From Mesorhizobium kowhaii (GTDB lineage: Bacteria; Pseudomonadota; Alphaproteobacteria; Rhizobiales; Rhizobiaceae), in contig NZ_MZXV01000076.1 of the NCBI RefSeq assembly GCF_003253745.1, positions 62,001 to 126,000 of the forward strand: a stretch of DNA of 64,000 nucleotides, given 5' to 3'. This document shows positions 57,088 through 64,000 of this stretch, one piece after another; the stretch's first letter is position 1, and every line of letters starts with the position of its first letter. The position numbers were made by a program, and so were the translations under genes. The notes below the pieces were generated by a model, which saw only the letters and a program-made list of their open reading frames with translations, was not told the DNA's origin and did not search any database.

Positions 57088-57426
57088 TCAGACCACAACC
57101 ACCAGGATCAGCCACAATGTGGCGCCAAGCGTCATCAATGAGGCCTTGGCGCCTCTAACCTTTTCCGTGGTCCGCCATACGGCAAAGGTCAGAAAGATGC
57201 TGTAGGGCACAGGCGCGAAATGCACCGCCAGAGCCAGTGCGAGCGGCAGCTTCAGTGTGAGCAGGATGATCGCGGCCACCGACGATGCGACGTTGATCGC
57301 GGTGCCGACAAGGACGAGGTCGCGCCAGAACAGTCGATCGAGCGGCACCAGGCCTTGCCAGCGTGCGCGGAAGAAGCCCCCGCTTGCCGTGTCGTTCTCG
57401 TCTTCGGGAAGCTTTGAAACGTTCAT
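57088..57426 (-). CDS. Hypothetical membrane protein, 112 aa
   Basis: An acidic N-terminal segment (about 1-30) is followed by three hydrophobic helices and ends in a run of valines. No family recognised. The ATG at 57426 (MNVSKLPEDEN) is chosen; an upstream extension looks like intergenic sequence. Confidence 0.65.
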   Translation of the reverse strand: MNVSKLPEDENDTASGGFFRARWQGLVPLDRLFWRDLVLVGTAINVASSVAAIILLTLKLPLALALAVHFAPVPYSIFLTFAVWRTTEKVRGAKASLMTLGATLWLILVVVV

Positions 57427-57638
57427 CAGGCGCAACCCTCTGTTCGGCTTCGGCAGGGACGTCAAACGCAAAAAACTGTCAACACCAGGCGACGATGGAC
57501 ATGTGACCTGACCAGATGTCATCACACGGTCGCGAAACCTTTCTACGCCGCTTCTTTTCGATATACTTTTGCCAAGCGGCGACGTCCCGACGGAATTTGC
57601 CGCCCAATCATCCAGTCGCCTGCCGGGGAGGTCTTGAG

Positions 57639-58148
57639 ATGAGCGACAATTTCTACAATGTGCTGTTTCTGTGCAACGCCAATTCGGCGCGATCCATCAT
57701 GGGGGAAGCCATCCTCAACCGGATCGGCGCCGGTAAGTTCAGGGCCTTTTCCGCCGGCTCGCAGCCGAAGGGCACGGTCAATCCCTACGCACTTCAACTG
57801 CTCGAAACCCTCAGCTTCGACACCGGCTTCGCCCGCTCGAAAAGCTGGGACGAATTCGCCGCGCCCGACGCACCGGAAATGCACTTCGTCTTCACCGTCT
57901 GCGACAACACCGCGAACGAAGCCTGTCCTATATGGCCCGGCCATCCGATGACGGCACTCTGGGCGATACCGGACCCGGCCAAGGCCCTCGGCACCGATGC
58001 CGAGGTGCACCTCGCCTTCGCCGATGCCTTTCGCATGCTCAGCAATCGCATCTCGCTGTTCGTCAATCTGCCGATGGGCACGCTCGACCACATGACGCTG
58101 CAGCACCATCTGGACGAGATCGGCCGCGATACGGCGAAGTCGAACTGA
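57639..58148 (+). CDS. Low-molecular-weight phosphatase-like arsenate reductase (ArsC type)
   Basis: Protein of 169 aa. The P-loop LCNANSARS gives CX5R with Cys12 and Arg18, as in thioredoxin-coupled arsenate reductases and LMW protein tyrosine phosphatases. FTVCDNTANEACPIWPG holds further conserved residues. No arsR, arsB or acr3 gene is near, so arsenate reduction is not certain. GGGGAGG lies upstream of the ATG at 57639. Confidence 0.82.
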   Translation: MSDNFYNVLFLCNANSARSIMGEAILNRIGAGKFRAFSAGSQPKGTVNPYALQLLETLSFDTGFARSKSWDEFAAPDAPEMHFVFTVCDNTANEACPIWPGHPMTALWAIPDPAKALGTDAEVHLAFADAFRMLSNRISLFVNLPMGTLDHMTLQHHLDEIGRDTAKSN

Positions 58149-58196
58149 TCGCAAAACGCTCGCCGTGTCGGCGTCCGGCAGGCGCGAATTTCACGC

Positions 58197-58646
58197 TCAG
58201 GCCTGGTCTCCGTCCGCCAGAACCTCGGTGACCACGCGCTCGATGCGCGAGGCCTCCGTCACCAGCCAGTCGGTCATCGCCGGCCAGTTGTCCTCGGCAA
58301 AGCAATTCACCCGCCACATCGAATTGATGCCAAGGCCCTCGCAACTCTGTTCCGGCCTGAGCTTCAACTTGCCTTCGATCGCCGATTGGAACGGCTTCAA
58401 CCGCGACCACGCTCCCGTGGCGCCGAACTTCTCGTTGCGCCCAAAGAAGACGCCGACATGGTTCTGCGCCGGCGCGACATACATGGAAAGGACCAATGCG
58501 AAGTCGGGCAGCCCGCGCTGCCAGAACCAGGGTCCGCGCCTCGCCAGCAGAGCCTTTTCCTCCGGATGCCGTTCGTCGAACAGCGTCCAGAAGCCGCGCT
58601 GGCGGAATTCAGAGGCGCGGCGGGCGCCGAAGTCGAATTCGCTCAT
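58197..58646 (-). CDS. Hypothetical protein, 149 aa
   Basis: Soluble protein starting MSEFDFGARRASEFRQRGFW, with many aromatic residues. I cannot assign a family. An alternative start at 58670 adds MLERHRT. It is convergent with the ArsC-type gene, 48 bases apart, and 122 bases downstream of the DUF2312 gene. Confidence 0.65.
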   Translation of the reverse strand: MSEFDFGARRASEFRQRGFWTLFDERHPEEKALLARRGPWFWQRGLPDFALVLSMYVAPAQNHVGVFFGRNEKFGATGAWSRLKPFQSAIEGKLKLRPEQSCEGLGINSMWRVNCFAEDNWPAMTDWLVTEASRIERVVTEVLADGDQA

Positions 58647-58697
58647 GGTTCGATGCCGCTCCAGCATCACGCCCAGGCTGAGACTGTTGCCAGCCTC

Positions 58698-58768
58698 TAG
58701 AGACTGTTTCGAAATTCGCTTCGGCGAGCCATCAGATGGCCGCCGGAGTAGAATTTCCGAACAGGCTC
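58698..58768. repeat. Short palindromic intergenic element
   Basis: AGAGACTGTTTCGAAATTC on the left and GAATTTCCGAACAGGCTCT on the right form an imperfect inverted repeat around a 30-base centre containing GAGCCATCAGATGGCC. It ends exactly at the DUF2312 stop codon, another 3'-end position. Confidence 0.65.
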
Positions 58769-59029
58769 TTACACCATGCCGAGCGCGGCCTTGTACAGGT
58801 CGAGGATGGTTTCCTCCTCCTGCCGCTCGGCCTGATCCTTCTTGCGCAGCCGGATGATGGTGCGCATCGCCTTGGTGTCGAAGCCGGTGCCCTTGGCCTC
58901 GGCGAACACTTCCTTGATGTCGTCGGAAATGGTCTTCTTCTCTTCCTCGAGCCGCTCTATGCGTTCGATGAAGGCACGCAGCTGGCCGGCGGCTACAGTC
59001 TGGCTGGTCTCGGTGATATCGTCGGCCAT
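58769..59029 (-). CDS. DUF2312 (UPF0335) protein
   Basis: Protein of 86 aa. AAGQLRAFIERIERLEEEKKTI and VFAEAKGTGFDTKAMRTIIR are the family core, conserved across alphaproteobacteria; a helical, probably coiled-coil protein of unknown function. The ATG at 59029 has GGAG upstream and is preferred to a GTG at 59041. Confidence 0.92.
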   Translation of the reverse strand: MADDITETSQTVAAGQLRAFIERIERLEEEKKTISDDIKEVFAEAKGTGFDTKAMRTIIRLRKKDQAERQEEETILDLYKAALGMV

Positions 59030-59160
59030 GTTTTTCTCCACGTCTTTTATGCATCACGACTCGGAAGCCGACCGTGACGGATTTGAGCGGGTTCGATGCC
59101 CGACCAAGCGCGGCGGGTCAAGATAATATCGGTGCGGCATGAAGGGTTGGGCACACCCAG

Positions 59161-59324
59161 AGGTGTGTTGAGATTCAGGTCAGGCCAAGTCGGAGTCGAG
59201 ACGGGCGCGAAGACCAAACAAGGTGGCTTCCGAGAACCGAGTGGAGCGTACTTAAAGTACGTGAGCACCGGAAGCGCAGGAAGCCGGCGTTTGCAGGCCG
59301 GCATCACCTGAATATCAACACACC

Positions 59325-59325
<1 letters not shown>
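59161..59325. repeat. Palindromic dispersed repeat, copy 3
   Basis: Long terminal inverted repeat: AGGTGTGTTGAGATTCAGGT (59161-59180) and its near-perfect reverse complement at 59306-59325, one mismatch in 20. The core CCGAGAACCGAGTGGAGCG, GTACTTTAAGTAC-type centre and GTGAGCACCGGAAGCG match copies 1 and 2. Its right end touches the stop codon of pyc. Confidence 0.8.
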
Positions 59326-62783
<3,458 letters not shown>

Positions 62784-63032
62784 GGACGAACTCCGGACAG
62801 TGTCGGGGAGGAAACTGGGCGTCATGATTAGCGCGAAAATGCTGCAGTGCAAACAAAATTGACGCTGAATTAAATCGATTTAAACGGAATCTTTGCGCCA
62901 AAGCTGGTCGCATTCGGTCGAACGCGCAAGAAAGCGCCGGCGCTGCCGTTCAAGGCATGATCCTTTTCCGGCTAAAGGCCGGCTGTATCGGCTTGCCGGG
63001 TTCATCTGAAAGGGAGCAAGGCTCAAAAGAAA
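62784..63032. promoter_or_regulatory. Upstream region of pyc with TGCACTGCA motif
   Basis: Read leftwards, TGCACTGCA lies at 62851-62843, about 60 bases before the TTG start. The region to 62900 is AT-rich. The same nine bases occur in the glmM gap at 7063-7071. In rhizobia TGC-rich palindromes of this type are associated with the carbon-storage regulator PhaR/AniA; application here is inference. Confidence 0.4.
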
Positions 63033-63059
63033 AATGCCCGGCGCGAAGCGCCGGGCATT
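63033..63059 (-). terminator. Terminator of the LivJ-like gene
   Basis: Perfect 12-bp stem AATGCCCGGCGC / GCGCCGGGCATT with a 3-base loop, followed leftwards by TTTCTTTT. It lies 24 bases after the stop codon. Confidence 0.9.
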
Positions 63060-63083
63060 CCATAAAAATCGAGGCCGACAGGC

Positions 63084-64000
63084 TTACATCTTCTGGATGT
63101 AAGTGTACTTGCCGTCGTCGCCCTTCTTCCATTCGTACATGACGTAGCCGGGCAGCGTCGGATCGCCCTTGGCGTCATAGGACAGGTCGCCGAGCACGGT
63201 CTTGAACGGGCCATTCGCATGCAGCGCCTTGGCAACTTCCTGCGGGTCGTTCGACTTGGCGGCCGTCGCTGCTTCCGAAAGCGCCTGCACGGCAGCGTAA
63301 GCGTAGAGCGTGTACGCTTCCGGCTCGAAACCCTGCGCGCGGAACTTCTCGACGAGTTCCTTGTTGGCGGGGATCAGGCGCGGATCCGGGCCGAACGTGT
63401 TGAGCGTGCCCGCAACCGCGTCGCCCGCGATCGAAGCCAGCTCGTTCGACACGATGCCGTCACCGGAGATCAGCGTCGCCTTGAGGCCCTGGTCAGCCGC
63501 CTGGCGGATGATCAGGCCGGCTTCGGTGTGGAGGCCGCCCCAATAGATGATGGAGACGCCGGCTTCCTTCATCTTGGCGATCAGCGCCGAGAAGTCCTTG
63601 TCGCCGACATTGATGCCTTCATACATGACTTCCGTCACGCCCTTGGCGTTCATCGCCTTCTTGGTTTCGTCGGCAAGGCCCTGGCCGTAGGTGGTCTTGT
63701 CGTGAACGACGGCGATCTTGGCGTCCTTGAAGTTCGCGGCGAGATAGGCGCCGGCAATGCTGCCTTGCTGGTCATCGCGTCCGCAGGTGCGGAACACGTT
63801 CCACAGGCCACGCTCGGTGAACTGCGGGTTGGTCGCGGCCGGCGTGATCTCGACGATGTTGTTTTCCGCATAGACTTCCGATGCCGGGATCGAGACGCCC
63901 GAGTTGAAGTGGCCGACCACGAACTTGACGCCGTCGCCGACGAACTTGTTGGCGACCGAGATGCCCTGCTTCGGATCGGAGACGTCGTCGCCAACCTCGA
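63084..64000 (-). CDS. Branched-chain amino acid ABC transporter binding protein (partial)
   Basis: The 5' end is outside the window; 305 codons are visible. FVVGHFNSGVSIPASEVYAE, RTCGRDDQQG, AVVHDKTTYGQGLADETKKA and GVSIIYWGGLHTEAG match LivJ/LivK-type periplasmic binding proteins (type-1 fold). It would deliver leucine, isoleucine, valine or related amino acids to a LivHMGF transporter, which is not in the window. Signal peptide not visible because of truncation. Confidence 0.92.
   Translation of the reverse strand, partial: EVGDDVSDPKQGISVANKFVGDGVKFVVGHFNSGVSIPASEVYAENNIVEITPAATNPQFTERGLWNVFRTCGRDDQQGSIAGAYLAANFKDAKIAVVHDKTTYGQGLADETKKAMNAKGVTEVMYEGINVGDKDFSALIAKMKEAGVSIIYWGGLHTEAGLIIRQAADQGLKATLISGDGIVSNELASIAGDAVAGTLNTFGPDPRLIPANKELVEKFRAQGFEPEAYTLYAYAAVQALSEAATAAKSNDPQEVAKALHANGPFKTVLGDLSYDAKGDPTLPGYVMYEWKKGDDGKYTYIQKM

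Overview
The window looks like chromosome from a high-GC alphaproteobacterium of the Hyphomicrobiales, most likely Mesorhizobium or a close relative in the Phyllobacteriaceae. This rests on gene content and protein similarity, not on a search. Pointers are an RcdA-type CtrA regulator, a pyruvate carboxylase very close to the Rhizobium etli type, Omp25/31-like outer membrane proteins, DUF2312 and DUF1304 proteins, 6S RNA near the 5-formyltetrahydrofolate cyclo-ligase gene, and palindromic intergenic repeats of a kind familiar from Mesorhizobium.

Layout. 1-3.3 kb: the edge of an integrative element, with two unknown genes, a gene-poor stretch, an HTH/excisionase pair and a tyrosine recombinase. 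3.5-7 kb: two outer membrane beta-barrels and glmM. 7.3-10.5 kb: an accessory block with a cysteine-repeat secreted protein and an HxlR-SDR-imine-reductase-like cluster, lying between glmM and ftsH. 10.5-20.7 kb: a long leftward envelope block ybgC-tolQRAB-pal-cpoB-tilS-ftsH. 20.8-23 kb: secreted GH5 glycosidase and a Tat-type metallophosphoesterase. 23-26.8 kb: ruvC-ruvA-ruvB, with a toxin-antitoxin pair between ruvC and ruvA, and rcdA. 27-35.5 kb: small membrane proteins, an Lrp regulator facing an EamA exporter broken by a stop codon, a ThiE-like protein, a Sel1 protein, a LysR-oxidoreductase pair and efp. 35.7-39.5 kb: suhB, a hemolysin III protein and a MotA/MotB-like pair. 39.7-47.8 kb: M32 carboxypeptidase, ABC exporter, rpmE, a TetR-NmrA-DUF1772 cluster and yebC-rdx. 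47.8-52 kb: a decayed BrnA antitoxin, terC, a YmdB-like phosphodiesterase, 5-FCL, proline iminopeptidase and 6S RNA. 52-58.7 kb: MoxR ATPase, a deletion scar joining MFS and LysR remnants, GNAT, CoxE-type VWA protein, MBL protein, msrB and an ArsC-like phosphatase. 58.7-64 kb: DUF2312, pyruvate carboxylase and a partial LivJ-like binding protein.

Most of the window is housekeeping: cell-envelope integrity (Tol-Pal, outer membrane proteins, glmM), recombination (RuvABC), translation (efp, rpmE, tilS) and anaplerosis (pyc). The points most worth a second look are four traces of gene decay or insertion (EamA nonsense codon, MFS/LysR deletion scar, frameshifted BrnA, toxin-antitoxin inside ruvCAB), a palindromic repeat family placed at gene 3' ends, the uncharacterised MotAB-like pair, the imine-reductase-like cluster, and a shared TGCACTGCA motif upstream of pyc and glmM. 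I found no CRISPR array, tRNA, rRNA or complete insertion sequence. I did not find a clearly new biological system; the best candidates for unknown function are the MotAB-like pair and the MoxR/CoxE/MBL neighbourhood.
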